A stretch of DNA of 64,000 nucleotides from Agrococcus sediminis (lineage in GTDB: Bacteria > Actinomycetota > Actinomycetes > Actinomycetales > Microbacteriaceae), in assembly GCF_007923295.1 (NCBI RefSeq), contig NZ_VOIR01000012.1, forward strand, positions 1-64,000, written 5' to 3'. Position 1 is the stretch's first letter. Every line of letters begins with the position of its first letter. The position numbers and the translations under genes were made by a program. Positions 34,486-42,704 of the stretch are shown here, piece after piece. The notes beneath the pieces were generated by a model. That model had not been told where the DNA came from and did not search any database. It saw nothing but the letters and a program-made list of their open reading frames with translations.

Positions 34486-34896
34486 ATGACCCATCACGTC
34501 ATGTCGATGCTCGACACCTATCCCAAGGACCTCGGAGGCGTCGATCGGGACAAGCTCGCCGCATGCATCGAGGCATGCTTCGAGTGCGCCCAGACCTGCA
34601 CGGCGTGCGCTGACGCGTGCCTGGCGGAGGACATGGTCGCCGAGCTGACCACGTGCATCCGCACCAACCTCGACTGCGCGGATGTGTGCGAGGCGACCGG
34701 CCGCATCCTCTCGCGTCGCACCGGTGCCGACGCCGCGGTCACGCGCGCGGTGCTGGAGGCCTGTCAGGCCGCGTGCAAGGCGTGCGCGGACGAGTGCGAG
34801 CGCCACGCCGACATGCACGAGCACTGCCGGGTGTGCGCCGAGGCCTGCCGGAAGTGCGAGCAGGCCTGCGCCGACCTTCTCGCGTCGCTCGGCTGA
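34486..34896 (+). CDS. Four-helix-bundle copper-storage protein (Csp3-like)
   Basis: A 136-residue cysteine-rich protein with 18 cysteines, arranged as CxxxC and CxxC steps along four predicted helices (for example CIEACFECAQTCTACADAC and CRVCAEACRKCEQAC). This pattern and the count of 18 match cytosolic Csp3 proteins, which bind many Cu(I) ions inside the bundle. No signal peptide is present, so it acts in the cytoplasm. The start is ATG 34486 behind GAAGGAG. It belongs functionally with the DUF305 gene upstream and the metal ATPase farther right. Confidence 0.88.
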   Translation: MTHHVMSMLDTYPKDLGGVDRDKLAACIEACFECAQTCTACADACLAEDMVAELTTCIRTNLDCADVCEATGRILSRRTGADAAVTRAVLEACQAACKACADECERHADMHEHCRVCAEACRKCEQACADLLASLG

Positions 34897-34902
34897 GCCG
34901 GA

Positions 34903-34948
34903 CTCGACTGCCCTGGCGAGTCCTCGTGGACGCGCCAGGGCAGTCGAG
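34903..34948. terminator. Bidirectional terminator, 16-bp perfect stem
   Basis: Bases 34903-34918 pair perfectly with 34933-34948 around a 14-base loop. It sits between the convergent copper-store and FemX-like genes. Confidence 0.75.
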
Positions 34949-34975
34949 CGCAGGCGTCGGGACGAGCCGCGCCGC

Positions 34976-36040
34976 TCAGAACCAGGCGTCGCCCGTGCGG
35001 CGGGTGTAGACGGCGCGCAGCCAGCGGCCCGCCTTCTGCCACAGCGCGTAGCGGCCGGTGAGCGGCAGCTCGAAGGTGGGCATGTACGTGACCGGCTCCG
35101 CCGCCCATGCGGTCTTGAAGGTGTAGAGGCCGCGGATGTCGCTCGTCTCCCACTCGGCCGGGTCGGGGATGTTCGCGAGCTCGTAGAGCGTGACGCCCTG
35201 CGCGTGCAGGTCCTGCATGATCTTCCACTGCATGAGGTAGGGCGCGAAGATCTTCGCGTTCTCGCGGATGCTGCCGGCGTCCTTGTACCAGGCTGTGTCG
35301 CCGAAGCGCATGACGAACGCCATCGACTGCACCTCGCCCTGGTAGTGCGCGACGTAGAAGTGGCCCTGGCCGACGGTCTTGTAGACGTCCCAGATGCGCT
35401 GGAAGTATTCGGGGTGACGGAAGTAGCCGCCCGAGCGCTCCTTCGTCTCGCCGATGAGCCGGTGCATCTCGGCCTCGTGCTCGGGCGTCATCGCCACCTT
35501 CTCGACCGTCACGCCGAACTTGTTCTCGGCGGCGCGGTACGAGTTGCGGGCGCGCTTCTTGAAGCGCGCGGCGACCTCGTCGAGCGTGCCGGTGAGGTCG
35601 ACGGCGACCGCGTGCTGGTACTGGCTCGAGGCGGCTCGCACCCAGCCGTTGCGCTCGAACGCGGCGATGAGCTCGGGGTCCTCCGCCTGGAACGTCTCCA
35701 TCTTCAGGCCGAACCAGCGCTTGGGGTAGGCCTTGGCCCGGGCGGTGATCGCGTCGACGGCCGCGGCGTCGATGCCGGCCACGCGCGGCAGGAAGAGGAT
35801 GCGGCCGGCAAGCGGCACGCTGCGCTCGAAGAGCTGGATCGGGAGAGGCCGCTCGCCGCCGGCGACCGGCACGGTCACGACGTCGCGGAGCGCCCGCCAC
35901 GGGCTCTCCTCACGGGTGCGGGCCCACGCATCCGACTGCATGTAGTGGGCGCGTGGCTGCCCCTCGAGCACCTGCGCGTCCCACGCGGCCCCGTCGGTGG
36001 CCTTCGCGGGCCTCGGCTCGGCCGCAGCGGTGATGCTCAT
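34976..36040 (-). CDS. FemX/FemAB-family aminoacyltransferase
   Basis: A 354-residue protein of the lipid II:glycine glycyltransferase family, which uses aminoacyl-tRNA to add bridge residues to peptidoglycan stem peptides. The segment FKKRARNSYRAAENKFGVTV is the family's basic signature, followed by GHFYVAHYQGEVQSMAFV and YELANIPDPAEW, typical of the second GNAT-like domain. The C-terminus resembles family members that end near a membrane surface. The start is ATG 36040. It is convergent with the copper-store gene and has no obvious operon partner. Confidence 0.85.
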   Translation of the reverse strand: MSITAAAEPRPAKATDGAAWDAQVLEGQPRAHYMQSDAWARTREESPWRALRDVVTVPVAGGERPLPIQLFERSVPLAGRILFLPRVAGIDAAAVDAITARAKAYPKRWFGLKMETFQAEDPELIAAFERNGWVRAASSQYQHAVAVDLTGTLDEVAARFKKRARNSYRAAENKFGVTVEKVAMTPEHEAEMHRLIGETKERSGGYFRHPEYFQRIWDVYKTVGQGHFYVAHYQGEVQSMAFVMRFGDTAWYKDAGSIRENAKIFAPYLMQWKIMQDLHAQGVTLYELANIPDPAEWETSDIRGLYTFKTAWAAEPVTYMPTFELPLTGRYALWQKAGRWLRAVYTRRTGDAWF

Positions 36041-36185
36041 GCGCTCGCTCTCGTCGTGGGACTGCCTGGATGATCCGCTCGGGCGGCCCGGTCCCGGGCT
36101 CGCCGGAGCGGCGGATGCACGGGGCCGCGCATGCGTGGCCCGTCGCGCTCGATGCTACCGGCGTGCGGAGCGAGGGCATGCGCAG

Positions 36186-36707
36186 CTAGAGCCGATCGAG
36201 GATGAACGCGACGCGATCCGCCGGGCTGAGCACGGGCACGGTCACCACCGGGCTCGGGAGTTCGCGGTACACCTCCGTGAGCAGGGCATGGATCCGGGAC
36301 TGGGCTGCGGCATCCTCGATGCGAGCGTAGTCAGGGGCGAGCGGCAGCAGGTCGAGGATGAAGACCTTCCGATACGACACCCGTGGGAGCGCGTCGAGCA
36401 GTTGGGCGTGGGGCTCCAGATCGAGGAATCGATGGTAGGCCAGCGAGTCAGGGAGGGCGCGGTCGAGGAAGACGGTCTCATCGGGGTCGAGGCTCGCCTC
36501 CTGCTCGAGCTGCATGGCGAAGACACCGCACTGGAACTCGCGCTACCGCCCGCGCACTTCCTCGACGCTCCTGCCCTCGATCCGCTGGAGGTCGATGTAG
36601 TGACGGGCGTGCTCGACGGTCGTGGCGTAGCCCCGCTCATGCAGCAGGTTCACCGTCGTGGTCTTCCCCGAGCTCGGCCCGCCGGTGATGACGTACCAGT
36701 TGCTCAT
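36186..36707 (-). pseudogene. P-loop ATPase (AAA, COG3911-like) interrupted by one in-frame TAG
   Basis: Starting at ATG 36707 behind a strong AAAGGGG site, translation gives MSNWYVITGGPSSGKTTTVN, a perfect P-loop, then EHARHYIDLQRIEGRSVEEV. An amber codon occurs at 36543-36545 (codon 55). The same frame continues without another stop for 118 codons to 36186, beginning REFQCGVFAMQLEQE and including an ETVFLDRALPDSLAY segment. I recall homologues having a Gln near this point, which a single C-to-T change would turn into TAG. Full length would be 173 residues. Loss of function, recent decay or a sequencing error are all possible. Confidence 0.75.
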
Positions 36708-36830
36708 GTCGCCCCTTTCACCCGGCCGGCGCCGGGACTAGCGTCATCGACGAGCACCGTACACCGATGCAGGCGCGGACCCGGCGCTGGCGGTGTGGCT
36801 GACATCGCTCACCGTGTCTCGAGGACAGGC

Positions 36831-37140
36831 GGTCGCGTCTTCACCGCCCGCCTCGGCGGCGGCCGCAACGCCCTCGAGTACGTGCTGCCGCTGCTGGGCG
36901 TCCGGCAGAAGAACGGCAAACCCGGCCACCCGCAGACGCAAGGCAAGATCGAACGCTTCCGCACCAGCTACAAGCCTCCGCCGAGCTGGCCGCATGCACC
37001 ACCTCGCCATCGGCGCAGCCCACCGAGGCCGACGCATCCTCGCCCTCATCGACGACACCACCGCCACCGTCATCGACCTCGACACAGGCGAGATCCTCGC
37101 CACCAACACCATCGACCCGGCACGCAGCTACTGGCGCAAC
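36831..37140 (+). pseudogene. IS481-type transposase remnant with internal deletion and frameshift
   Basis: In one frame, 36831-36975 encodes RVFTARLGGGRNALEYVL and then GVRQKNGKPGHPQTQGKIERF, the end of an rve integrase core as found in IS481 and related elements. In the next frame, about 36979-37140 encodes RRAGRMHHLAIGAAHRG and ALIDDTTATVIDLDTGEIL, matching the C-terminal tail of the same transposases. The part between is missing, so this is a dead fragment. It lies against tRNA-Arg. Confidence 0.75.
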
Positions 37141-37146
37141 ACGAGA

Positions 37147-37176
37147 AGAGCCCCCGGCCGATGGCCAGGGGCTCTC
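37147..37176 (-). terminator. Hairpin terminator downstream of tRNA-Arg
   Basis: AGAGCCCC-C-GGCC and GGCC-A-GGGGCTCT form a stem with one mismatch around a 3-base loop. It lies just beyond the 3' end of the minus-strand tRNA-Arg. Confidence 0.55.
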
Positions 37177-37188
37177 TCTTCGTGACAC

Positions 37189-37224
37189 ATGTCGCGACTC
37201 AGGTGAGACCTATGTCGCGACTCA
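37189..37224. repeat. 13-bp direct repeat, probable IS end
   Basis: ATGTCGCGACTCA occurs at 37189-37201 and again at 37212-37224, start-to-start 23 bases. Repeated motifs of this kind are found at the ends of IS481-type elements, and the transposase remnant ends just to the left. Confidence 0.5.
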
Positions 37225-37232
37225 TCACAGCG

Positions 37233-37304
37233 TGCCCCTGGAGGGACTCGAACCCCCAACCAGCTCCTTAGGACGGAGATGCTCTTCCATTGAGCTACAG
37301 AGGC
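37233..37304 (-). tRNA. tRNA-Arg (anticodon CCT)
   Basis: The reverse strand folds as acceptor GCCTCTG/CAGGGGC, D stem GCTC/GAGC, anticodon loop GTCCTAA (reads AGG), and T arm GGGGG-TTCGAGT-CCCTC. One mismatch (T-C) occurs at the base of the anticodon stem. CCA is not encoded. Confidence 0.88.
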
Positions 37305-37404
37305 CAGGCTCACCGAGCCTATCGCGGCACCACGGTGCCGCAGGACTGGTGCGCAGGGATCACCCCGACCCGCCGACTATCCTCGAAGAGGAGAGGGGGC
37401 GGAC

Positions 37405-37824
37405 ATGGGCGCTAGCGGCATCGTCGCGAGACGGTTGCTCCTGCGCTGGCTCCCGGTGGCGGTCCTCCTCGTCGCCGCCCTGACCATCGGCCTGCTCGGG
37501 ATGCACACGGTCAGCGGCCCCGACGGCCACCGCCCGGCCGTCTCCGATGCGTTGCCGCTGGCGGCATCGGGAGCGCCGACACTCCCGGAGCACGCGCAGG
37601 CGCAACCGTGCGAGTGCGCCGCTCCGTCGCCTGATCACTCGTCGGTGCTGATGTCCTGCGTGCTCGCCCTCCTCGCGGGGCTGCTCGTCGTGACCCCTCG
37701 CCGATGGACCGGAGCCCTCACCATCCCGTTGACGCGCGGCGGCGCGATGCTCGAGCATGACCCGCGCGCGATTCCCCGTCCACGGCCTCCCTCATTGATC
37801 TTCCTCTCGATCAGTCGGACCTGA
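37405..37824 (+). CDS. Small membrane protein, DUF6153-like
   Basis: A 139-residue protein with an N-terminal hydrophobic helix (about residues 15-33, including GLLGMH) and a second helix (SVLMSCVLALLAGLLVVTP, about 79-98), separated by an extracytoplasmic segment containing PCECAAP. This layout, with paired cysteines outside the membrane and a DUF305 gene downstream, fits the DUF6153 group seen next to copper genes in actinobacteria. The start is ATG 37405. The role is unknown; metal binding by the cysteines and nearby histidines is inference. Confidence 0.6.
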   Translation: MGASGIVARRLLLRWLPVAVLLVAALTIGLLGMHTVSGPDGHRPAVSDALPLAASGAPTLPEHAQAQPCECAAPSPDHSSVLMSCVLALLAGLLVVTPRRWTGALTIPLTRGGAMLEHDPRAIPRPRPPSLIFLSISRT

Positions 37825-37915
37825 TACGTCCAGCACCGCGCCGGATGCGTCCGGTACGCCGCCGCGTCCTGTGGGACGCGAGACCCATCTGCAATCCGAA
37901 TGATCGAAGGACAGA

Positions 37916-38527
37916 ATGACTATGAAGAAGCACTTCCGCACCATGACCATCGCTTCCGGCCTCATCGCATCCGCTGTGATCCTGGCTGGATGCTCGACCC
38001 AGGGGGGAACGGCCGCAGGCACCTCCGAGAGCCCGGGTGCCAGCACCTCTGCAGAAGCATCCGCCGACTTCAACTCGGCAGACGAGATGTTCGTCACCAT
38101 GATGATCCCTCACCACGAGCAGGCGGTCGAGATGGCCGATGTCGTGCTGGACAAGAACGGCGTCGACCCGCGCGTGCTGGACCTAGCGCAGCAGATCAAG
38201 GACGCACAGGGTCCCGAGATCGAGACGATGCGGGGCTGGCTCGAGGCATGGGGCATCGAGTACGAGGACAGCTCGATGGGCGGCATGGATCACGGCGACG
38301 GCATGATGACCGATGACGACATGCGCCAGCTCGAGGATGCCGAGGGTGCAGAGGCGAGCCGCCTGTTCCTCGAGCAGATGGTCGTGCACCACGAAGGAGC
38401 AGTGGAGATGGCCGAGGTGGAGGTGGAGACGGGGCAGAACGCGGAGGCGGTCGCCCTGGCCGAGCAGGTGATCGAGGACCAGACCTCGGAGATCGAGACG
38501 ATGCAGGAGCTGCTCGAGCAGCTCTGA
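37916..38527 (+). CDS. DUF305 lipoprotein
   Basis: A 203-residue secreted lipoprotein. The lipobox AVILAGC lies near residue 27, followed by a Ser/Thr/Ala-rich linker. The DUF305 domain carries two matching halves, VTMMIPHHEQAVEMADVV and LEQMVVHHEGAVEMAEVE, each with the HHxxAVEMA element, separated by a Met/His-rich stretch GGMDHGDGMM. These residues suit Cu(I)/Cu(II) binding outside the membrane. The start is ATG 37916 behind AAGGA. It forms a likely operon with the DUF6153-like gene upstream and the F510_1955-type gene downstream. Confidence 0.87.
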   Translation: MTMKKHFRTMTIASGLIASAVILAGCSTQGGTAAGTSESPGASTSAEASADFNSADEMFVTMMIPHHEQAVEMADVVLDKNGVDPRVLDLAQQIKDAQGPEIETMRGWLEAWGIEYEDSSMGGMDHGDGMMTDDDMRQLEDAEGAEASRLFLEQMVVHHEGAVEMAEVEVETGQNAEAVALAEQVIEDQTSEIETMQELLEQL

Positions 38528-38533
38528 CCTTGA

Positions 38534-38587
38534 CCGGCACGGGGAGGCCTGCGGCTGCGCGCCCGGGCCCGGGCCTCCCCATGCCGG
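38534..38587 (+). terminator. Possible attenuating hairpin after the DUF305 lipoprotein gene
   Basis: CCGGCA-C-GGGGAGGCC (38534-38549) pairs with GGCCTCCCC-A-TGCCGG (38572-38587), with one mismatch. It may reduce read-through into the next gene. Confidence 0.45.
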
Positions 38588-38630
38588 CACCAACCCGATC
38601 CCTGGTTCGACACCCCTGGAGGCACCGACG

Positions 38631-39485
38631 ATGAAGACCCCCCGCTCGCGAGCGCTCCTCGCCATTCCTGTGCTCGCGCTCATGCTCGCCGGGTGCGCCC
38701 AGGAGCCCGCTCCGGACGCAGCCGCAGCTCCGCTGCACGACGATCCGTTCGCACACGTCCACGGCATCGGCGTGCTCCCGGGCGACCCCGACATCCTCGT
38801 CGCCAGCCACGCAGGCGTCTACCGCGTCGACTCCGCCGGCGAGGCGGAGGGGCCGCTCGGAGGCGAGGACTTCGACGCCATGGGCTTCACCGTCGCCGGC
38901 GGCACCCTCTTCGCCTCAGGGCATCCGGGAGCCGCGACGTCTCCCGAGCTCGGCGCTCCCAATCTGGGGATCGTGCGCAGCGTCGACGGAGCGGCGACGT
39001 GGGAGCCCGTCGCGCGGACGGGGGTCGAGGACTTCCACGTGCTCACCGGCGGCCCCGACGGCAGCCTCTTCGGGATCGGCTCATCGTCGCCCAGCGTGCA
39101 GGCGAGCAGCGATGCCGGCACCACCTGGACCGCCGGGGCAGTGCTGGCAGCCGCTGACCTCGCCGTCGGCGCGGGCGACGAGCTCTACGCGGCGACCGAG
39201 GACGGCCTGCAGGTCAGCGTGGACGGTGCTGCGACGTTCGCTCCGGTGCCCGACGCGCCGCTGCTGTTCCAGATCGCCGCCGGCGCCGACGGCACGCTCG
39301 TCGGCGCGGGCATCGACGGCCAGCTCTGGCGCGCGCAGGACGGCCGCTGGACGGGCGGCGAGCGCTTCAGCGGCGCGCTGCAGGCACTCGCCGTCGGTGA
39401 GGGAGGCTCGCTGCTGCTCGTCGACGACCGCGGCCTGGTGCGCATCGATGCGAACGGCGCCGACGTGATCCGTCCCGCCGGCTAG
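38631..39485 (+). CDS. F510_1955-type lipoprotein with BNR/sialidase-like repeats
   Basis: A 284-residue lipoprotein with lipobox LMLAGC near residue 22. The mature part opens with HVHGIGVLPGDPDILVASH and continues with repeated beta-propeller-like strands containing S-x-D-x-G-x-T-W elements (DGAATWEPV, DAGTTWTAG). This matches proteins named F510_1955 family glycosylhydrolase, although no glycosidase activity is shown and they cluster with copper genes. Its stop overlaps the stop of the convergent GH65 gene by three bases. A role as an exposed sensor or scaffold is equally possible. Confidence 0.75.
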   Translation: MKTPRSRALLAIPVLALMLAGCAQEPAPDAAAAPLHDDPFAHVHGIGVLPGDPDILVASHAGVYRVDSAGEAEGPLGGEDFDAMGFTVAGGTLFASGHPGAATSPELGAPNLGIVRSVDGAATWEPVARTGVEDFHVLTGGPDGSLFGIGSSSPSVQASSDAGTTWTAGAVLAAADLAVGAGDELYAATEDGLQVSVDGAATFAPVPDAPLLFQIAAGADGTLVGAGIDGQLWRAQDGRWTGGERFSGALQALAVGEGGSLLLVDDRGLVRIDANGADVIRPAG

Positions 39486-42400
39486 GTTCGGCGACCGACG
39501 CTCACGCGGGTTGCGGCTGCACCGCGTCTGAGCTGTCGCGCCCGACGCCGTACGAGAACTCGCGAGCCTGCCCGGTATCGATCGGGCCCGACTGCGACAT
39601 CCAGCAGATGGCCCCGGAAGCGGATCCTGAACTCGAGACGCGACAGGCGCGGGGGCAGCCTCGGGTCGAGCGCGAGGAGATCGTCCTCGAGCGTCAGCCC
39701 TGCGAACGCGCGGACGGGGATGTCGACGGTGCCGGCCATCGCGCCCAGGTGCACGCCCTCCCTGGTCGTGCCGCCCTGCGCGTCGTCCAGGTCGGCGACG
39801 AGCGCCTCCCGGAACGCGCTCCACGATCTTGCCGGGTCGATGGCCGCGAGCACCGAGGCATGCACCACGCGGCTGAGGGTCGAGCCGTGCGACGTCCGTG
39901 CGACGTAGTAGTCCATGGTCCGCAGCAGGTCGCCTTGGCAGAACGCGTAGCCGAGCGACGCCAGCTGGCGGCAGACCGTCTCGCAGCCGAGGAGATGAAC
40001 CAGCATGACGACATCGGGCTGCTTGGAGAGCTTGTAGCGGTTCGTGCTGTCGTCCTCGGATTCGAGGATGAGGTCGAGCCGGCCGATGTTGCCGTAGCGC
40101 CGGCGGTAGCCCTCCCAGTCCAGCTCCTCGAGCTGCTCATAGCCGTCGAACTGGGCGAGCACGCCATCGCTGTGGAAGCGGAGGGAGAGCCGCCTGCTCA
40201 GATGCCGCCATCGCTCGACCTCGGCGTCGGTGACGGCGAGGCGGGCTCGGACGGAGTCGCCGAGGTGACCGTGCAGCACCGTGAACGACTGCGCGGCCCG
40301 AGCGGCGAGCCAGGACACGAGGACGTTGGTGTACGCGTTGTCGCGAAGGCCCGCCCCCGGCCGGCCAGGAGGGCCGTCGTGGAACTCGTCGGGCCCCATC
40401 ACTCCGTCGATGTGGAACCGATCGGTGCGCGGATCGTGCTGCGCGAGCGAGGCGAACAGGCGCACGACCTCGATGATCAGCTCGGCGCCGCGATCCGCGA
40501 GCCACTCCCGGTCACCGGTCGCCTGGAAGTGCAGCCACGCGTTGTACCCGATCGCGAGACCGACGTGGTGCTGCCTGCGGGAGTTGTCCGGCATCCACCG
40601 CTCCGACCGGGGGTTGAAGAGCGCGGTCGGAGTCTCCTCGCGCCCGTCGCTGCCGCTCTGCCAGGGGAACAGCGCACCTTCCAGCCCGGCTCGGGATGCC
40701 GCCGCGCGCGCGGCCCCGAGCCGTCGCCAGCGATAGTCCAGCAGCGCCCGGCTCAGGTCGGGCAGCCGCAAGGCGACGACGGGCATGACGAACACCTCAT
40801 CCCAGAACACGTGTCCCCGATACCCCTCCCCGTGGAGCCCCCGCGCCGGTACTCCAGCGTCCAGCTCGACGGTGTGCGGTGAGAGCGTCTGCAGGATGTG
40901 GAAGACCTGGAGGTTGAGGATGAGCTGGCTCTGGCGGTCTGCATCGACCGACACCTCGAACAGCTCCCACAGCCGCCGCCATGCCTCGCTGTGGCGCTCG
41001 CGGAGCACGGCGACGTCACCGAGCTCGCGGACGCGCCCGAGGGCGGCCTCGCCCGGCTCGCTGATCGCACGATCGCGGGAGGTGAAGATCGCGACGAGCG
41101 TGGTGAACGTCACGGCGCGGCCGTCGGCCAGCTGCAGCCGGAACTCCTTGACGCGCCGTCGGACTCCTGAGGGCACATGCAGCGCCTCCACGCCATCGGC
41201 TCCGTCCATGCGCCATCGCACGGCGGCGGCGATCCCCACCCGGCTCTGGCTGGTCTGCACCTCGCAAAGCACCACATCGTCGAACTCACGGAACGCCACG
41301 GGAGACAGGTGTGTCACGTCGGTGCCGACGGATGCCCGCACGTTGGCGTTGCGCACATCCGCATCGATGCCGGCTCGGAGCTCGAGCGATCCGCTCCAGC
41401 CGCGTGCCGTGAGGGTGGTCTCCAATGCGGCCACGTGCGGATCGTCCATGGAGACGAAGCAGCGCTGCACGAGCTCGGCGGTCCCGCCCTCGGGCCCGAC
41501 GAGCGTCGCCCGCCGCACCGCGACAGCACGACGCAAGTCGAGCTCCCGCAGGTCCGAGGAGACGAGCCGGCCGCTCGAGAGCCAGCGTCCCCCACCGAAC
41601 CGCACGTCGACCCGCAGCCAGTTCGGGGCGTTGACGAGGTGCTCCTCCGCCATCTCTCGCCCGTGAACGGTGCTCAGCGTGCGGTTGTAGACGCCCGCGA
41701 GGTAGGTGCCCGGGTAGTGGACGCCGTCGTCGCGGTGCTCGGGGAGGACTCCCCTCGTCGCGAAACGGCCGTTGCCGAGCGCCGTGAGCGCCTCTCGATG
41801 CCCTTCGTGCGCCGGATCGAAGCCTTCATAGGCGAGCAACCAGGGATCGCCAGCACGTGCGCCCAGGTCGAGCTGCGCCACATCGAGCAGCACGACATCG
41901 GCCCCGGCAGCTTCGAGTTCCTCCCGCTGCCCCGACCTCGCGATGCCGATGACGAGCCCGAAGCCGCCCCGTCGCCCCGCCTCCACGCCGGCGACGGAAT
42001 CCTCGACCAGCGCGGCCCGCCCCGGAGAGACGCCCAATCGCGTCGCGGCCTCCAAGAACATCGCAGGGTGCGGCTTCCCGGGCAGGCGGGCGGTCAGCGC
42101 GGCCACACCGTCGACGACGGTGTCGAAGGCGCCCGACAGGTCAGCGGCCTCCAGCAGCGCATGCGCATTGCGGCTGGCCGTGACCAGGCCGGTGGGCACG
42201 CCCGCGTCTCGCAGGCGCTGCAGCAGCGCCAGCGTGCCGGGGTACGTCTGCAGCCCCCGGCTCCGGAGCTCGCCGATGTAGAGCGCGTCCTTCCGTGCCG
42301 CGAGACCTGCGACCGTCCACGCATCGGACGCGTCGCCGACGCTCCCAGCAGGCAGGGCGATGCCGCGCGCGCCCAGATAGGCGGCGACGCCGTCCTCGCG

Positions 42401-42589
42401 GCTGCGGCCATCGACGTACCGCAGATAGTCGGCCACTGCATCGAAGCGGCGCCCCGGATCTCCGACCCGCACTCGCGGGTCTTGCAGCACCTCGTCGAAG
42501 AGGCGCTTCCACGCCGCCGCGTGGACGTCGGCGGTATCCGTGACGACGCCGTCCATGTCGAACAGCACGGCGTCGAAGACGGCGTCCAT
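39482..42589 (-). CDS. HAD beta-phosphoglucomutase-like / GH65 phosphorylase fusion
   Basis: A 1035-residue two-enzyme protein. Residues 1-240 form a HAD phosphatase/mutase with AVLFDMDGVVTDTAD (motif I), VTASRNA (II) and KPHPAMFLEA...EDSVAGVEAG (III/IV), like beta-phosphoglucomutase. Residues about 255-1000 form a GH65 phosphorylase: an N-terminal beta domain, an (alpha/alpha)6 barrel with FWDEVFVMPV and the catalytic acid in DGVMGPDEFHDG, and a C-terminal beta part. GH65 enzymes phosphorolyse alpha-glucobioses such as maltose, trehalose or kojibiose to beta-glucose 1-phosphate, which the HAD half would convert to glucose 6-phosphate. ATG 42589 is preferred to a TTG at 42670. Confidence 0.9.
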   Translation of the reverse strand: MDAVFDAVLFDMDGVVTDTADVHAAAWKRLFDEVLQDPRVRVGDPGRRFDAVADYLRYVDGRSREDGVAAYLGARGIALPAGSVGDASDAWTVAGLAARKDALYIGELRSRGLQTYPGTLALLQRLRDAGVPTGLVTASRNAHALLEAADLSGAFDTVVDGVAALTARLPGKPHPAMFLEAATRLGVSPGRAALVEDSVAGVEAGRRGGFGLVIGIARSGQREELEAAGADVVLLDVAQLDLGARAGDPWLLAYEGFDPAHEGHREALTALGNGRFATRGVLPEHRDDGVHYPGTYLAGVYNRTLSTVHGREMAEEHLVNAPNWLRVDVRFGGGRWLSSGRLVSSDLRELDLRRAVAVRRATLVGPEGGTAELVQRCFVSMDDPHVAALETTLTARGWSGSLELRAGIDADVRNANVRASVGTDVTHLSPVAFREFDDVVLCEVQTSQSRVGIAAAVRWRMDGADGVEALHVPSGVRRRVKEFRLQLADGRAVTFTTLVAIFTSRDRAISEPGEAALGRVRELGDVAVLRERHSEAWRRLWELFEVSVDADRQSQLILNLQVFHILQTLSPHTVELDAGVPARGLHGEGYRGHVFWDEVFVMPVVALRLPDLSRALLDYRWRRLGAARAAASRAGLEGALFPWQSGSDGREETPTALFNPRSERWMPDNSRRQHHVGLAIGYNAWLHFQATGDREWLADRGAELIIEVVRLFASLAQHDPRTDRFHIDGVMGPDEFHDGPPGRPGAGLRDNAYTNVLVSWLAARAAQSFTVLHGHLGDSVRARLAVTDAEVERWRHLSRRLSLRFHSDGVLAQFDGYEQLEELDWEGYRRRYGNIGRLDLILESEDDSTNRYKLSKQPDVVMLVHLLGCETVCRQLASLGYAFCQGDLLRTMDYYVARTSHGSTLSRVVHASVLAAIDPARSWSAFREALVADLDDAQGGTTREGVHLGAMAGTVDIPVRAFAGLTLEDDLLALDPRLPPRLSRLEFRIRFRGHLLDVAVGPDRYRAGSRVLVRRRARQLRRGAAATRVSVGRRT

Positions 42590-42704
42590 GCGGTGCGCGC
42601 CGCTCGCGCCGCGGCGGCGAGGCGCTCCTCTGCTCGTCCTCCGGTCCCGTGACTCCGATGCTGCGTCCAACCGCTCTCGCCACCTGCCGCCGATCAGGTC
42701 GTCG

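Noticed and set aside
35997-37271. A single 424-codon plus-strand frame across this interval
   Set aside because: It joins antisense of the FemX-like and broken ATPase genes to the transposase fragment by chance; only about 36831-36975 of it resembles a protein family.
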